Below, piece after piece: positions 44,423 to 54,566 of a stretch of DNA of 64,000 nt. Where the stretch lies: positions 18,298 through 82,297 of the forward strand of contig NZ_JANEWG010000019.1 in assembly GCF_028069725.1 (NCBI RefSeq). The letters run 5' to 3'. Each line of letters opens with the position of its first letter. Within the stretch, counting starts at the first letter, position 1. The notes under the pieces were generated by a model that worked only from the letters and a program-made list of their open reading frames with translations, made no database searches and was not told the origin of the DNA. The position numbers and the translations under genes were made by a program. Source of the stretch: Citrobacter sp. Awk 4 (GTDB lineage Bacteria; Pseudomonadota; Gammaproteobacteria; Enterobacterales; Enterobacteriaceae).

Positions 44423-45064
44423 ATGAAAAACTGGAAAACAAGTGCGGAAGCAATCCTGACCACTGGCCCGGTTGTGCCGGTGATTGTGGTGAATAAACTG
44501 GAACACGCGGTGCCGATGGCAAAAGCGCTGGTTGCAGGTGGTGTGCGCGTTCTGGAAGTCACCTTACGTACCGCATGTGCGATGGATGCTATCCGCGCTA
44601 TTGCCAAAGAAGTGCCTGACGCGATTATCGGTGCGGGTACCGTACTGAACCCGCAGCAACTGGCGGAAGTCACTGAAGCGGGCGCGCAGTTCGCAATCAG
44701 CCCGGGTCTGACCGAGCCTTTGTTGAAAGCGGCAACGGAAGGGACGATCCCGTTGATTCCGGGGATCAGCACCGTTTCTGAACTGATGCTGGGTATGGAC
44801 TACGGCCTGAAAGAGTTTAAATTCTTCCCGGCTGAAGCCAACGGCGGCACCAAAGCGCTGCAGGCGATTGCGGGTCCGTTCTCTCAGGTGCGTTTCTGCC
44901 CGACTGGCGGCATCTCTCCGGCTAACTACCGTGATTACCTGGCGCTGAAAAGCGTGCTGTGCATCGGTGGTTCCTGGCTGGTTCCGGCTGATGCGCTGGA
45001 AGCGGGTGATTACGACCGTATTACTCAACTGGCTCGCGAAGCGGTAGAAGGCGCGAAACAGTAA
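44423..45064 (+). CDS. eda: KDPG/KHG aldolase Eda
   Basis: A 213-residue class I aldolase that splits 2-keto-3-deoxy-6-phosphogluconate to pyruvate and glyceraldehyde-3-phosphate; it also acts on 4-hydroxy-2-oxoglutarate. The catalytic Glu45 lies in [10 protein letters not shown] and the Schiff-base Lys133 in [12 protein letters not shown]. The segment [14 protein letters not shown] is conserved. It is the same length as E. coli Eda. A terminator follows before the convergent purT. Confidence 0.98.
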   Translation: MKNWKTSAEAILTTGPVVPVIVVNKLEHAVPMAKALVAGGVRVLEVTLRTACAMDAIRAIAKEVPDAIIGAGTVLNPQQLAEVTEAGAQFAISPGLTEPLLKAATEGTIPLIPGISTVSELMLGMDYGLKEFKFFPAEANGGTKALQAIAGPFSQVRFCPTGGISPANYRDYLALKSVLCIGGSWLVPADALEAGDYDRITQLAREAVEGAKQ

Positions 45065-45069
45065 GTGAA

Positions 45070-45094
45070 TAAAAAGCCCGGTCGAGTACCGGGC
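45070..45094 (-). terminator. Terminator of purT
   Basis: Read on the minus strand, GCCCGGT-ACTCG-ACCGGGC (45094-45076) is followed by TTTTT, 33 bp after the purT stop. Confidence 0.75.
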
Positions 45095-45102
45095 GTTGAC
45101 AG

Positions 45103-45128
45103 AACGGGCCATATGCGCCCGTTTTTTT
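45103..45128 (+). terminator. Terminator of edd-eda
   Basis: AACGGGC-CATATGC-GCCCGTT (45103-45123) followed by a T-run of seven; it overlaps the last codon of the convergent purT. Confidence 0.82.
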
Positions 45129-46305
45129 ATGCCCCAACGTTTATCTGAGCGGCGGCGTCTTTCGCACGCGCAATGGCCTCTTCAACGCTCACGCCAGTTG
45201 CCAGCGCCACACCCAGGCGTCGGGTTCCCTCGATCTCCGGTTTGCCAAAGAAGCGTACCTGACGACCGGCGCCAACAGCTGCCTGCACATTATCAAACGT
45301 CACATTCTGGCTGGTGAGTTGTGGCAGGAGAACGGCCGAGGCGGCAGGGCCATATTGGCGAATCGCTCCGACAGGCAGGCCGAGGAAGGCGCGCACGTGC
45401 AACGCAAATTCCGACAGATCCTGAGAAATCATCGTGACCATTCCGGTGTCGTGCGGACGGGGAGACACTTCGCTGAAGATAACCTCGTCGCCACAAACAA
45501 ACAGCTCGACGCCAAATAAGCCATGACCACCTAATGCCAGCACCACTTTACGGGCAATGTCCTGCGCTCGCTTAAGGGCCAGAGGCGTCATGTGCTGTGG
45601 CTGCCAGGATTCGCGGTAATCGCCATCTTCCTGACGATGGCCGACGGGGGCGCAAAAATGGACGCCATCAACGGCGCTGACGGTCAGCAGCGTAATTTCA
45701 AAATCGAAATTCACCACTCCTTCGACGATCACGCGGCCCGCACCGGCACGACCCCCTTGTTGTGCGTAGTCCCAGGCCTGCGCCAGTTGTTCGGTAGAGC
45801 GAATAAAACTTTGCCCTTTGCCCGAAGAGCTCATTACTGGCTTAACAATACAGGGAATACCGATTTTTGCCACGGCGTCACGGAAGCTCTCTTCACTGTC
45901 AGCAAAGCAGAACGAGGACGTCGGCAACGCCAGATCTTCCGCAGCCAGACGACGGATCCCCTCACGGTTCATGGTCAGTTGGGTCGCCCGGGCGCAGGGC
46001 ACGACGTTCAGCCCTTCCTGCTCCAGCTTCACCAGCATATCGGTGGCGATCGCTTCAATTTCCGGCACGATGTAATGCGGTTTTTCAAGCTCAACCACGC
46101 GACGCAACGCTTCGCCATCCAGCATATTGATGACATGCGAACGGTGAGCAACGTGCATCGCTGGCGCGTCGGGGTAGCGATCGACGGCGATCACTTCGAT
46201 GCCCAAACGCTGGCACTCAATTGCCACTTCCTTACCCAGCTCGCCTGAACCCAACAACATCACTCGCGTCGCTGCCGGACGCAGCGCTGTGCCTAATAAC
46301 GTCAT
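45127..46305 (-). CDS. purT: Formate-dependent phosphoribosylglycinamide formyltransferase
   Basis: A 392-residue ATP-grasp enzyme that formylates GAR with free formate and ATP, a folate-independent alternative to PurN in purine synthesis. The N-terminal [20 protein letters not shown] (near 15-34) is the biotin-carboxylase-like domain. The ATP-grasp core includes [13 protein letters not shown] (near 155) and [19 protein letters not shown] residues. [10 protein letters not shown] and [14 protein letters not shown] (near 270-290) bind metal. It is the same length as E. coli PurT. A strong PurR operator lies 36 bp upstream. Confidence 0.97.
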   Translation of the reverse strand: MTLLGTALRPAATRVMLLGSGELGKEVAIECQRLGIEVIAVDRYPDAPAMHVAHRSHVINMLDGEALRRVVELEKPHYIVPEIEAIATDMLVKLEQEGLNVVPCARATQLTMNREGIRRLAAEDLALPTSSFCFADSEESFRDAVAKIGIPCIVKPVMSSSGKGQSFIRSTEQLAQAWDYAQQGGRAGAGRVIVEGVVNFDFEITLLTVSAVDGVHFCAPVGHRQEDGDYRESWQPQHMTPLALKRAQDIARKVVLALGGHGLFGVELFVCGDEVIFSEVSPRPHDTGMVTMISQDLSEFALHVRAFLGLPVGAIRQYGPAASAVLLPQLTSQNVTFDNVQAAVGAGRQVRFFGKPEIEGTRRLGVALATGVSVEEAIARAKDAAAQINVGA

Positions 46306-46340
46306 AAAAATATCCCCTGATTTATCCGGGCGCAGTATAT

Positions 46341-46356
46341 ACGAAAACGTTTGCGT
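46341..46356 (-). promoter_or_regulatory. PurR operator of purT
   Basis: ACGAAAACGTTTGCGT matches the PurR consensus ACGCAAACGTTTGCGT at 15 of 16 positions, 36 bp upstream of the purT start. purT belongs to the PurR regulon in E. coli. Confidence 0.88.
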
Positions 46357-46400
46357 CTGTCTTTATTGCCTGCTTGATTTTAATGCCAAAAAGTAATATA

Positions 46401-46416
46401 CTGTACATAAATACAG
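46401..46416 (+). promoter_or_regulatory. LexA box of yebG
   Basis: CTGTACATAAATACAG has the invariant CTGT-N8-ACAG ends of the SOS box and lies 22 bp before the yebG ATG. yebG is an SOS gene in E. coli. Confidence 0.9.
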
Positions 46417-46437
46417 GTATATTAAGAGGCTGCAAAA

Positions 46438-46728
46438 ATGGCGGTTGAAGTTAAATACGTAGTCATTCGGGAAGGTGAGGAGAAGATGTCGTTTACCAGC
46501 AAAAAGGAAGCCGATGCATACGACAAAATGCTCGATACAGCAGATTTGCTCGACACGTGGCTTGAGCAGTCTCCGGTCACACTGGAGGACGAACAACGCG
46601 AAGCGCTGTCTCTCTGGCTGGCTGAACAGAAGGATGTGCTGAGCACAATTCTGAAAACCGGCAAATTGCCTTCTCCGCAGGCCGTCGATAGCGCGGCGTC
46701 CACAGAGGAAGATACCCAGGCCGCCTGA
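46438..46728 (+). CDS. yebG: SOS-inducible protein YebG
   Basis: A 96-residue protein of the YebG family, induced by DNA damage in E. coli; its molecular role is not established. The N-terminal half is conserved ([20 protein letters not shown] and [14 protein letters not shown]). The C-terminal tail is Ser/Ala/Glu rich and variable. A perfect-end LexA box overlaps the promoter. It is divergent from purT, with the PurR and LexA sites in the 132 bp between them. Confidence 0.95.
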   Translation: MAVEVKYVVIREGEEKMSFTSKKEADAYDKMLDTADLLDTWLEQSPVTLEDEQREALSLWLAEQKDVLSTILKTGKLPSPQAVDSAASTEEDTQAA

Positions 46729-46793
46729 ATCTGACTTGCGCTCCTGACGTTTTGTACCATGCTTTTCCTGAACATTGTGCTAAGGAGAAAAGT

Positions 46794-47150
46794 ATGAATA
46801 AGAGAGGAGCGCTGTTGAGCCTGCTGTTGTTATCCGCCAGCATGTCGGTTTTCGCCGCCAATAATCCCGGCAGCAAATCGGTGACGTTTCCAAAGTGTGA
46901 AGGTATGGACGCTGAGGGGATTGCCGCGAGTGTAAAGCGCGATTATCAGCAGAACCGTATTGTGCGCTGGGAAGATGATCAAAAAACGCTGGGGCAAATC
47001 GATCCAGTGGTGTGGGTTAATGCGCAGGACATTGTGGGCAAAGAGGGAAAATGGTCAGTGCCGCTGACCGCGCGCGGTAAAAGCGCCGATCTTCACTATC
47101 AGGTCAACGTCGATTGCGGCGCAGGAAAGGCGGAGTACCAGTTGCGCTAA
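46794..47150 (+). CDS. yebF: Secreted protein YebF
   Basis: A 118-residue protein with a Sec signal peptide ([21 protein letters not shown], cleavage before ANNPGS). E. coli YebF is released into the medium through porins and is structurally related to the colicin M immunity protein. Two Cys (FPKCEGMD and VDCGAGK) can form the expected disulphide. The start at ATG 46794 has an AAGGAG ribosome site and gives the E. coli length; the open frame starts 14 codons earlier. Confidence 0.95.
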   Translation: MNKRGALLSLLLLSASMSVFAANNPGSKSVTFPKCEGMDAEGIAASVKRDYQQNRIVRWEDDQKTLGQIDPVVWVNAQDIVGKEGKWSVPLTARGKSADLHYQVNVDCGAGKAEYQLR

Positions 47151-47245
47151 TCACCGAACTTGCGCATCTTTTGCTTGACCTGACACTTCCTGACATCCCC
47201 TCGGGTACGCTTTGACGACAAATCGTCTGTACTTGAGGGGGCTAC

Positions 47246-47905
47246 ATGGCTAACTGGCTGAACCAATTACAATCTCTTCTCGGGCAAAAAGGGTCTTCTT
47301 CATCTGCTTCTGGTGATCAGGGGCTGAGTAAACTGCTGGTTCCTGGCGCGTTAGGCGGCCTGGCGGGCTTACTGGTTGCCAATAAATCGTCTCGTAAACT
47401 TTTGACCAAATACGGTACCAGCGCGTTGTTAGTTGGCGGCGGCGCAGTCGCCGGTACGGTGTTATGGAACAAGTACAAGGATAAAGTCCGTACGGCGCAT
47501 CAGGATGAACCGCAGTTTGGCACCCAAAGCACACCCCTTGATGAGCGTACCGAGCGGCTGATTCTGGCGCTGGTCTTTGCGGCGAAAAGCGATGGGCACA
47601 TCGATGCTAAAGAGCGAGCGGCCATTGAGCAGCAGCTGCGTGAAGCCGGTGTGGAAGAGCAGGGACGGCGACTCATTGAACATGCCATTGAACAACCGCT
47701 CGACCCGCAGCGCCTGGCGCAGGGGATCCGTAATGAAGAAGAGGCGCTGGAAATTTACTTCCTGAGCTGCGCGGCTATCGATATTGACCACTTTATGGAG
47801 CGCAGCTACCTGAATGCGCTGGGCGATGCCCTGAAGATCCCGCAGGATGTCCGGGAAGATATTGAGCGGGATCTGCAACAGCAAAAACAGGCGTTACCGG
47901 GTTAA
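47246..47905 (+). CDS. yebE: Inner membrane protein YebE (DUF533)
   Basis: A 219-residue DUF533 (TerB-like fold) protein. The N-terminal part is glycine rich and hydrophobic ([19 protein letters not shown] and [17 protein letters not shown]), likely one or two membrane segments. The soluble C-terminal half (100-219) is helical and acidic. In E. coli it is induced by envelope stress through CpxR; I did not locate a Cpx site. It lies between yebF and ptrB with independent spacing. Confidence 0.93.
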   Translation: MANWLNQLQSLLGQKGSSSSASGDQGLSKLLVPGALGGLAGLLVANKSSRKLLTKYGTSALLVGGGAVAGTVLWNKYKDKVRTAHQDEPQFGTQSTPLDERTERLILALVFAAKSDGHIDAKERAAIEQQLREAGVEEQGRRLIEHAIEQPLDPQRLAQGIRNEEEALEIYFLSCAAIDIDHFMERSYLNALGDALKIPQDVREDIERDLQQQKQALPG

Positions 47906-47992
47906 TACACGTTGCGAAGTCGCATGTTTCGCTTGCATTGCGCGTAACTTTTGCCACACCTTATAGAGTGTATATTGCAAAAGAACAATGAC

Positions 47993-50053
47993 ATGCTACC
48001 AAAAGCTCACAAAATTCCTCACGTCATGACCGTGCATGGCGACACCCGTATCGACAACTACTACTGGCTGCGTGACGATTCCCGTTCGCAGCCTGATGTG
48101 CTGGATTACCTGCATCAGGAAAATGCCTACGGGCACAAGGTCATGGCTTCTCAGCAGGCGTTGCAGGATCGTGTGCTGAAAGAAATTATCGACAGGATCC
48201 CCCCTCAGGATGTCTCTGCGCCATACGTTAAGAACGGCTACCGCTACCGACATCTTTATGAGCCGGGGTGCGAATACGCCATTTACCAGCGACAATCCGC
48301 GTTCACGGAAGAGTGGGATGAATGGGAGACGTTGCTGGACGGCAACCAGCGAGCGGCGCACAGCGAGTTTTATACGCTGGGCGGGCTCGCGGTTTCCCCG
48401 GACAACACCATTTTGGCGCTGGCTGAAGATTATCTGTCCCGCCGCCAGTATGGGATCCGCTTTCGCAACCTGGAAACCGGCAACTGGTATCCGGAACTGC
48501 TGGATAATGTTGAGCCGGAGCTGGTGTGGGCGAATGATTCACAGACCTTCTATTACGTGCGTAAACATGCCGTCACGCTGTTGCCGTACCAGGTGTGGCG
48601 TCACACTGTTGGAACGCCGACATCCTGTGATGAGCTGGTCTATGAAGAAAACGACGATATGTTTTATGTCAGTCTGCATAAAACAACGTCGCAGCATTAT
48701 GTGGTGATCCAACTCGCCAGTGCGACGACCAGTGAAGTCCGCCTGATTGATGCTGAGCTGGCAGACGCTGAACCGTTCGTTTTTTTACCGCGCCGTAAGG
48801 ATCATGAGTACAGTCTCGATCACTACCAGCATGCGTTTTATCTGCGTTCAAATCGGCAGGGTAAAAACTTTGGCCTGTACCGCACGCGTGTCCGTGATGA
48901 AAACGCCTGGGAAGCGCTGATTCCGCCGCGAGAGGCCATCATGCTGGAAGGGTTCACGCTGTTCACCGACTGGCTGGTGGTGGAGGAGCGTCAGCGCGGG
49001 TTGACCAGTCTGCGGCAGATAAACCGCAAAACAGGTGAAGTAGTGGGGATCGCCTTTGACGATCCGGCTTACGTGACCTGGCTTGCCTATAACCCGGAAC
49101 CTGAAACCTCGCGCTTGCGCTATGGCTACTCGTCAATGACGACGCCGGATACGTTATTTGAACTGGATATGGACACCGGTGAGCGACGGGTTCTAAAACA
49201 GACTAATGTCCCTGGATTTGATGCTGCGAATTATCGCAGTGAGCACATATGGGTAACCGCGCGTGACGGCGTCGAAGTGCCGGTTTCACTGGTTTACCAT
49301 CAAAAACATTTTCGCCGACATCATAATCCGCTACTGGTGTATGGCTATGGTTCCTATGGCGCCAGTATGGATGCCGATTTCAGCAGCAGTCGACTCAGCC
49401 TGCTGGATCGGGGCTTTGTCTATGCCATCGTTCATGTACGCGGCGGCGGTGAACTGGGACAACAATGGTACGAAGATGGCAAGTTTCTGAAAAAGAAAAA
49501 TACCTTCAACGACTATCTGGACGCCTGTGACGCCTTAGTCAATCTGGGGTACGGTTCACCTTCACTGTGCTATGGCATGGGGGGAAGCGCAGGGGGAATG
49601 CTGATGGGCGTTGCGATTAATGAGCGACCTGAACTTTTCCACGGCGTCATTGCGCAGGTTCCGTTTGTGGATGTGGTCACTACCATGCTCGACGAATCGA
49701 TCCCATTGACCACGGGAGAGTTTGAAGAGTGGGGCAACCCGCAGGATCCTGAGTATTACACCTACATGAAGCATTACAGCCCTTACGATAATGTTTGCGC
49801 GCAGGAATACCCGCATCTTCTGGTCACCACCGGGCTGCATGATTCCCAGGTGCAGTACTGGGAGCCAGCCAAATGGGTGGCAAAACTGCGGGAGCTCAAA
49901 ACTGATGAGCGCCTGCTGCTGCTGTGCACCGATATGGATTCCGGACATGGCGGCAAATCAGGACGCTTTAAATCGTATGAAGGCGTGGCGCTGGAGTTCG
50001 CTTTCCTGATTGCGCTGGCGCAGGGTACGCTGCCCGGACAGGCAGACGTTTAA
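47993..50053 (+). CDS. ptrB: Oligopeptidase B
   Basis: A 686-residue prolyl-oligopeptidase-family serine peptidase that cuts small peptides after basic residues. A beta-propeller covers about 70-400 and the alpha/beta-hydrolase domain 410-686. The catalytic Ser is in [12 protein letters not shown] (near 532), Asp in [13 protein letters not shown] (near 617) and His in [10 protein letters not shown] (near 652). The start at [10 protein letters not shown] (47993) gives the E. coli length. Its stop overlaps that of the convergent exoX by a few bases. Confidence 0.97.
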   Translation: MLPKAHKIPHVMTVHGDTRIDNYYWLRDDSRSQPDVLDYLHQENAYGHKVMASQQALQDRVLKEIIDRIPPQDVSAPYVKNGYRYRHLYEPGCEYAIYQRQSAFTEEWDEWETLLDGNQRAAHSEFYTLGGLAVSPDNTILALAEDYLSRRQYGIRFRNLETGNWYPELLDNVEPELVWANDSQTFYYVRKHAVTLLPYQVWRHTVGTPTSCDELVYEENDDMFYVSLHKTTSQHYVVIQLASATTSEVRLIDAELADAEPFVFLPRRKDHEYSLDHYQHAFYLRSNRQGKNFGLYRTRVRDENAWEALIPPREAIMLEGFTLFTDWLVVEERQRGLTSLRQINRKTGEVVGIAFDDPAYVTWLAYNPEPETSRLRYGYSSMTTPDTLFELDMDTGERRVLKQTNVPGFDAANYRSEHIWVTARDGVEVPVSLVYHQKHFRRHHNPLLVYGYGSYGASMDADFSSSRLSLLDRGFVYAIVHVRGGGELGQQWYEDGKFLKKKNTFNDYLDACDALVNLGYGSPSLCYGMGGSAGGMLMGVAINERPELFHGVIAQVPFVDVVTTMLDESIPLTTGEFEEWGNPQDPEYYTYMKHYSPYDNVCAQEYPHLLVTTGLHDSQVQYWEPAKWVAKLRELKTDERLLLLCTDMDSGHGGKSGRFKSYEGVALEFAFLIALAQGTLPGQADV

Positions 50054-50712
50054 GCGTTATCCAGATAATGTTTTAGCGTTAAACGCAGTTCCGGGCTCAT
50101 GCTGTCAAGATTGTTGTACAACCAGCGCAGATAGCCCGGATCGCGTTCCGCGACTTCAGAGACGGCCTTGCCGCGATACTTGCCAAACGTAAAGGTGGTG
50201 AGAAGCGCAGGGCGACCGGTGATATCGGCCATCTGTTCTGCCGACCAGCCTGAAGTGTTGATGATGTCGATGAGCAGAGCCGCTGTGATGTAACAGTCAT
50301 ATAACGCGCGGTGATGGTGCAGCCCCGGCGGTGTCTGCACACTCAGTTTGCGTGATTTATACAGCGCCATGTTGCTGTATTTAATTCCCGGCCATAACCG
50401 GCGGGAGAGTTTCATGGTGCAGATCCACTCGCCGGGCATCTCCGGCAGAACGCGACGGTCAAAACTGGCGTTGTGCGCGACATACCAGTCACTTCCGTGA
50501 TAGAGCGGAATAATGTCTTCAATCCACGGTTTGTCAGCCACCATAGCCTCGGTAATGCGATGGATCGCCATTGCCTGCGGACTAATCGGGCGGTCAGGAC
50601 GCACCAGGTGGCTCATGGGATTCACTATTTTGCCGTCAACGACGTCAACTGACGCGATCTCAACAATTCCACCCTGCAGGCCACAGGTTTCTGTATCTAT
50701 AATGCGCAACAT
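50050..50712 (-). CDS. exoX: Exodeoxyribonuclease X
   Basis: A 220-residue DnaQ-type 3'-5' exonuclease that acts in mismatch repair and trims single-stranded DNA. ExoI is [11 protein letters not shown] (Asp/Glu near residues 6-8), ExoII is [14 protein letters not shown] (near 84), and ExoIIIe is [16 protein letters not shown] (near 145). The start MLRIIDTET at 50712 is the E. coli start; the open frame starts 15 codons earlier. It follows yobB on the same strand with a 22 bp gap. Confidence 0.96.
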   Translation of the reverse strand: MLRIIDTETCGLQGGIVEIASVDVVDGKIVNPMSHLVRPDRPISPQAMAIHRITEAMVADKPWIEDIIPLYHGSDWYVAHNASFDRRVLPEMPGEWICTMKLSRRLWPGIKYSNMALYKSRKLSVQTPPGLHHHRALYDCYITAALLIDIINTSGWSAEQMADITGRPALLTTFTFGKYRGKAVSEVAERDPGYLRWLYNNLDSMSPELRLTLKHYLDNA

Positions 50713-50734
50713 GGGAGGCTCCTGACCAAAACGC

Positions 50735-51391
50735 TTAGCGTAATGGGATGATATCACCTTGCCAGCCTTGTGCGGTACGCTGACCTGTTAACAATAACGA
50801 ACCGCGGTCAGCACGGACGACAAGCTGACCGCTTTCGTCCCATAATGCACTGCTTCCACGCGCGTTTGCCATCAAAACGGCAATAGCGAATTGATGCGAG
50901 AAGCGTTGCAGTTGATAGGTGGAGTCCTGCAGGTTTGGTTCACTCACACATTGCCCGGTGGTGAACAGCGAAAATGCCGGATCCATATCAATGCCTTCAG
51001 GTTGCTCGTCAACAACGCTAATGGTTTTTAGATGCTGGGCGATACAGGCGCCGTGGCTTTGATGAAAGGTTAATGGCGAAGACATCCACGGACTAAACAC
51101 CGCAATACCTTTCACGAAACGGGAGTGATGCTCCACCGGTAAACCTGCGATGATCGTCATGCGGTAGGTGGTGGCGGCATTAGCCAAAGGCTGTAATAAC
51201 GCACTGTCGGGCGGGGCGGGCAGTGAATCATCCTGATCGGTGCACCCCAGAAGCGACAGAGAAGGAAATACCAGCAATTCACATCGATGGCTGGCGGCTT
51301 TCTCAATAAATTTCAGGTGGTGGGCGACGTGTTCCGCCAGGCTGGTTTGTAGGGGTTCGTACTGTGCTGCTGCGATTTTCCAGTGTGACAT
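50735..51391 (-). CDS. yobB: Carbon-nitrogen hydrolase-like protein YobB
   Basis: A 218-residue protein of the nitrilase/amidase superfamily, E. coli YobB length. The first part (WKIAAAQYEPLQTSLAEHVA and LLVFPSLSLLG) follows the family, but the catalytic Glu of the usual FPE motif is Ser here (FPSLSL), and the Cys loop is not obvious. It is therefore probably not a standard amidase, and its function is unknown. It lies between holE and exoX, all leftward. Confidence 0.9.
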   Translation of the reverse strand: MSHWKIAAAQYEPLQTSLAEHVAHHLKFIEKAASHRCELLVFPSLSLLGCTDQDDSLPAPPDSALLQPLANAATTYRMTIIAGLPVEHHSRFVKGIAVFSPWMSSPLTFHQSHGACIAQHLKTISVVDEQPEGIDMDPAFSLFTTGQCVSEPNLQDSTYQLQRFSHQFAIAVLMANARGSSALWDESGQLVVRADRGSLLLTGQRTAQGWQGDIIPLR

Positions 51392-51497
51392 AATGACTTC
51401 CTTTTCATAGTGTCTACAATCATCCTTAAATCAGGGTTTAAGAATGCTCTTATACTGTAGCAATTGTCATGTAAGGAAGTGTAACGTTATATAAGCT

Positions 51498-51728
51498 TTA
51501 TTTAACTTTAGGCTCGTAAGGTAAACGTGAAAGCGAAACGGAAGCCAGACGGTGCGCGATCAGTCGCTCGCGAAACCATCCGCGTAAATGCTCTGGTTGC
51601 TCACGCTCGACGACTTCAGCAACGACCGGCATGTTGTAGCGCTCTTTAAACGCCACGCCAGCAGCGGCCAGGTCGACGTTGACCTTATCCATTTCAGCCT
51701 GTTCAAGTAGAGCCAGATTTGTTTTCAT
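51498..51728 (-). CDS. holE: DNA polymerase III subunit theta
   Basis: A 76-residue subunit that binds the epsilon proofreading exonuclease in the replicative core. The central [20 protein letters not shown] and the end [20 protein letters not shown] are conserved with E. coli theta. It is divergent from yobA. The 138 bp between them hold both promoters. Confidence 0.96.
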   Translation of the reverse strand: MKTNLALLEQAEMDKVNVDLAAAGVAFKERYNMPVVAEVVEREQPEHLRGWFRERLIAHRLASVSLSRLPYEPKVK

Positions 51729-51866
51729 GTGTTTCTCCTAATCCAGGGGCGCGCAAAAGTTACTAACTCCCAGCAGCAATGGCAAGCCACAAATGATGAT
51801 TCTCGACTCAATCATTATAGAAGGTTATTCTCATGGGGTTGAACATAACAAAAAGGAATAATTGAC

Positions 51867-52241
51867 ATGGTTTTTGCTGCACCATCGCTGCGTTATGCAT
51901 TCATCTTTCTTGTCTCAACGCTGGTCGCTCCTGCCGCCTGGGCCCATGCGCATTTAACACACCAATATCCTGCTGCGAATGCCGTGGTTGAAACGGCTTT
52001 GCAGACCATCACGCTGAATTTTTCTGAGGGTATTGAGCCGGGATTCAGCGGGGTGACGCTCACGGGAGCACAACAGGAAACCATTAAAACGCAAAAAGCG
52101 AAGCGCAACGAGCAGGATGAAAAACAGTTGATCGTCCCGCTTGATCAGCCTCTCAATCCGGGAACTTACACGGTGGACTGGCATGTCGTCTCGGTAGACG
52201 GACATAAAACCAAAGGGCAATACACCTTTAGCGTGAAGTAA
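51867..52241 (+). CDS. yobA: Copper-resistance-type periplasmic protein YobA (CopC family)
   Basis: A 124-residue periplasmic CopC-like protein. The signal peptide is FLVSTLVAPAAWA with cleavage before HAHLTHQYP. The mature N-terminal His (HAH) and the C-terminal WHVVSVDGHKTKGQYTF are the copper(II) ligand regions of the family. It lies 2 bp before yebZ (CopD) and in one operon with yebY; together they are thought to handle copper at the inner membrane. Confidence 0.94.
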   Translation: MVFAAPSLRYAFIFLVSTLVAPAAWAHAHLTHQYPAANAVVETALQTITLNFSEGIEPGFSGVTLTGAQQETIKTQKAKRNEQDEKQLIVPLDQPLNPGTYTVDWHVVSVDGHKTKGQYTFSVK

Positions 52242-52243
52242 CG

Positions 52244-53116
52244 ATGCTGACGTTCACCTGGATAGCACTCAGATTTATCCATTTTACCGCTCTGATGCTG
52301 GTGTTCGGCTGTGCGTTGTATAGCACCTGGCTGGCGCCATTCTCGATTCGCCGATTGATGGCGCGTCGTTTCCTGCGCCTGCAACAGCAGGCCGCGACGT
52401 GCAGTTTTATCAGCGCTGCGCTGATGTTTGCCGTTCAGGGCGGATTAATGGGCTCCGGTTGGCAGGATGTCTTTTCCGTCCCCGTGTGGGGAGCGGTCCT
52501 GCAAACGCAATTCGGCGGCGTTTGGCTATGGCAGATTATCCTGGCCTTCGTCACGCTGGCTGTGGTTCTGATTGTGCCGCGTAATTTGCCGCGTTTGCTG
52601 CTTATCCTCACGCTGGGCCAGCTCCTTTTTCTCGCGGGGGTGGGGCATGCCGCCGTCAATGACGGCGTGCTGGGAGGGCTGCTGAAAACAAACTACGCTC
52701 TGCACCTGATCTGCGCGGCGGCCTGGTTTGGGGGATTGCTGCCCGTCATCTACTGTATGCGCATCGCAAAAAGCCGTTGGCGTGAGCAGGCCATTGACAC
52801 CATGATGCGTTTTTCCCGTTATGGTCACGTGTTCGTGGCGGGCGTGTTACTGACCGGTATCTTTAATCTCTTATTTATTTCCGGGTTTACTGCGCCCTGG
52901 CAGACCGTGTATGGGCAGTTACTGGCGCTAAAAATTGTGCTGGTATTGCTAATGGTGGCAATTGCGTTAACGAATCGGTATGTTCTCGTACCACGGATGC
53001 GCGAAGAAAATCACCGCGCGAATCTCTGGTTTATCTGGATGACTCAAATTGAATGGGGAATCGGGGGCGTCGTGTTGGCCATTGTCAGCCTGTTTGCAAC
53101 CCTGGAACCTTTCTGA
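52244..53116 (+). CDS. yebZ: CopD-family inner membrane protein YebZ
   Basis: A 290-residue integral membrane protein with about eight hydrophobic segments and a CopD domain. Conserved His residues occur in [14 protein letters not shown] (near 10) and [10 protein letters not shown] (near 128). It probably works with the periplasmic CopC-like YobA in copper import or delivery; this is from the family and is not shown directly for the E. coli proteins. It starts 2 bp after yobA and ends 16 bp before yebY. Confidence 0.94.
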   Translation: MLTFTWIALRFIHFTALMLVFGCALYSTWLAPFSIRRLMARRFLRLQQQAATCSFISAALMFAVQGGLMGSGWQDVFSVPVWGAVLQTQFGGVWLWQIILAFVTLAVVLIVPRNLPRLLLILTLGQLLFLAGVGHAAVNDGVLGGLLKTNYALHLICAAAWFGGLLPVIYCMRIAKSRWREQAIDTMMRFSRYGHVFVAGVLLTGIFNLLFISGFTAPWQTVYGQLLALKIVLVLLMVAIALTNRYVLVPRMREENHRANLWFIWMTQIEWGIGGVVLAIVSLFATLEPF

Positions 53117-53132
53117 TAGACAGGCAAAACGT

Positions 53133-53471
53133 ATGAAAAAAATGATTCTTTCTCTGCTGCTACTGGCAAGTTCAGCAACGGCATTGGCAGCACCTCAGGT
53201 GATCACCGTAAGTCGCTTCGAAGTCGGTAAAGACAAGTGGGCCTTTAACCGGGAAGAAGTGATGTTGACGTGTCGGGCGGGGAATGCTTTGTATGTCATA
53301 AACCCCAGTACGCTGGTGCAATACCCGCTGAATGATATCGCGCAGCAGCAGGTTAGCAGCGGGAAAACCAATGCTCAGCCTATTACCATTATTCAGATTG
53401 ACGATCCCGCGAAACCAGGGGAAAAAATGAGCCTGGCGCCGTTTATTGAAAGAGCAGAAAAACTCTGTTAA
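53133..53471 (+). CDS. yebY: YebY family periplasmic protein (DUF2511)
   Basis: A 112-residue exported protein (signal peptide [20 protein letters not shown]). Two Cys ([12 protein letters not shown] and the C-terminal KLC) suggest a disulphide. The function is unknown, but it is constantly linked to yobA-yebZ and likely belongs to the same copper-related unit. The start MKKMILS at 53133 gives the E. coli-like length; the open frame extends back into yebZ. A long bidirectional terminator follows. Confidence 0.93.
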   Translation: MKKMILSLLLLASSATALAAPQVITVSRFEVGKDKWAFNREEVMLTCRAGNALYVINPSTLVQYPLNDIAQQQVSSGKTNAQPITIIQIDDPAKPGEKMSLAPFIERAEKLC

Positions 53472-53501
53472 TTGTCAGAAATATCTTTCTGATTTCCAAT
53501 A

Positions 53502-53540
53502 AAAAACCGCAAGTTTCGCGTAGAAGAACTTGCGGTTTTT
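53502..53540. terminator. Bidirectional terminator after yebY
   Basis: A 14-base-pair stem AAAAACCGCAAGTT/AACTTGCGGTTTTT (53502-53515, 53527-53540) with T-runs on both strands. It ends yobA-yebZ-yebY rightwards and probably RyeA leftwards. Confidence 0.92.
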
Positions 53541-53615
53541 GCGTTGTAGCGGGTGACAAGCGTCCTTTTTTTCCAGCCACTTTAGCCACAGACTGGAAAA
53601 CCTGGCGTCGTCATC

Positions 53616-53730
53616 TATTCTTAAAGGGCAGGGCGACTTAGCCTGCATTAATGCCAACTTTTAGCGCACGGCTCTCTCCCAAGAGCCATTTCCCTGGACC
53701 GAATACAGGAATCGTATTCGGTCTCTTTTT
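53616..53730 (+). ncRNA. sdsR: SdsR (RyeB) sigma-S-dependent small RNA
   Basis: The RNA body runs from 53628 to 53730 (103 nt) and is nearly identical to E. coli SdsR, with the conserved single-stranded CCAACTTTTAGCGCACGG and the terminator hairpin ACCGAATAC/GTATTCGGT followed by CTCTTTTT. The entry includes the -10 element TATTCT (53616-53621) preceded by C, the sigma-S hallmark, with the start 7 bp downstream. SdsR is Hfq-dependent, accumulates in stationary phase and represses porin and mismatch-repair mRNAs in Salmonella and E. coli. Confidence 0.95.
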
Positions 53731-53951
53731 ATCTGGCTTTAATTTCAGGCTGTTAAGACATCGTGTCCGAAAAATCCCGAAATTTTCCCGGATTTCAATA
53801 TCCGGTCATTTCCCGTTATACCACCCGCCATTAACATTAACAATTTATTTACGCCGAAAAAAAACAGATCATCACAGACTCTTTTTTTCTGGCGTCCAGG
53901 GACTTTTCTGTTATTTTTTCCGACGGATGCCCCAGCGGTTTTGCCTGGAAT
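53731..53951. other. Gap between sdsR and the ABC importer genes
   Basis: A 221 bp AT-rich stretch with short hairpins (for example GAAATTTTCCCGGATTTC near 53781) and a T-run at 53881. In E. coli the phosphatase gene pphA begins here; no pphA coding sequence is recognisable. This gap marks the change from conserved to accessory content. Confidence 0.5.
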
Positions 53952-54548
53952 CTATGTCTTTTTAACAGAAAGTTCTTTACTGCAAATTTGCTTTATCAAG
54001 GCATGTTGATGACTGATGACCAGCATTCCCAATGGACGCTGAGAACATAGCTCAAGAAGGAAGGTCCAGATATCCCTCTGGATAGCGGGATCGAGTTGTG
54101 CCGTTATTTCATCCGCAATGAGAAATTTCGTCCGCGGATCGAGGGCCCGAAGCAGAGCAATACGCGCCAGTTCCCCGCCGGAAAGTTGCCCGGGTCGGCG
54201 AGTTAACCATTCTGGATTGATATGAAGCCGTTCTATGGTTTCCTCATCCGGATGCCAGGCATCGTGAACGGAATCGCCGGTGTTTCGCCAGGGATTAAAC
54301 GTGAGTTCGGGATGTTGTGGCACAAGTTGCACCGGGCAATATTGAGAAACAGGCAAGGGTTTATCATCCAGAAGAATCAGACCCGCCGTCGGTTTTTGCC
54401 AACCTGCCAGAACGCGTCCTAACGTTGTTTTTCCCGTTCCGCTCGGTGCAAAAATACCCATACGCTCACCAGCAGAAAGTGAAAATGTCAGATCCTGCCA
54501 TAACACCTTATTCCCCTGACGAATTACGAGGTCGCGACAACACAGCAT
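53952..54548 (-). CDS. ABC importer ATPase, second subunit (short)
   Basis: A 198-residue ABC ATPase of the oligopeptide/nickel importer type. Walker A is APSGTGKTT (near 35), the signature LSGGE (near 122), Walker B FLIADEIT (near 143) and the switch His in SHQHA (near 177). At 198 residues it is shorter than usual DppF/NikE-type subunits (250-330) and ends soon after the switch His, with no C-terminal substrate-specificity or oligopeptide domain. It is the last gene of the five-gene importer operon, 18 bp after its partner ATPase. An intact nucleotide-binding fold is plausible; the substrate is unknown. Confidence 0.87.
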   Translation of the reverse strand: MLCCRDLVIRQGNKVLWQDLTFSLSAGERMGIFAPSGTGKTTLGRVLAGWQKPTAGLILLDDKPLPVSQYCPVQLVPQHPELTFNPWRNTGDSVHDAWHPDEETIERLHINPEWLTRRPGQLSGGELARIALLRALDPRTKFLIADEITAQLDPAIQRDIWTFLLELCSQRPLGMLVISHQHALIKQICSKELSVKKT

Positions 54549-54566
54549 TCGCTCAATTCTCCCGGT

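Larger units (their letters stand above)
53502..53752 (-). ncRNA. ryeA: RyeA antisense RNA (extent approximate)
   Basis: In E. coli RyeA is a roughly 250-nt RNA fully overlapping sdsR on the other strand and acts as its sponge/antisense partner. The conserved sdsR locus and the leftward terminator at 53502-53540 support its presence here. The right end is taken from the E. coli length, not from a mapped promoter. Confidence 0.5.
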
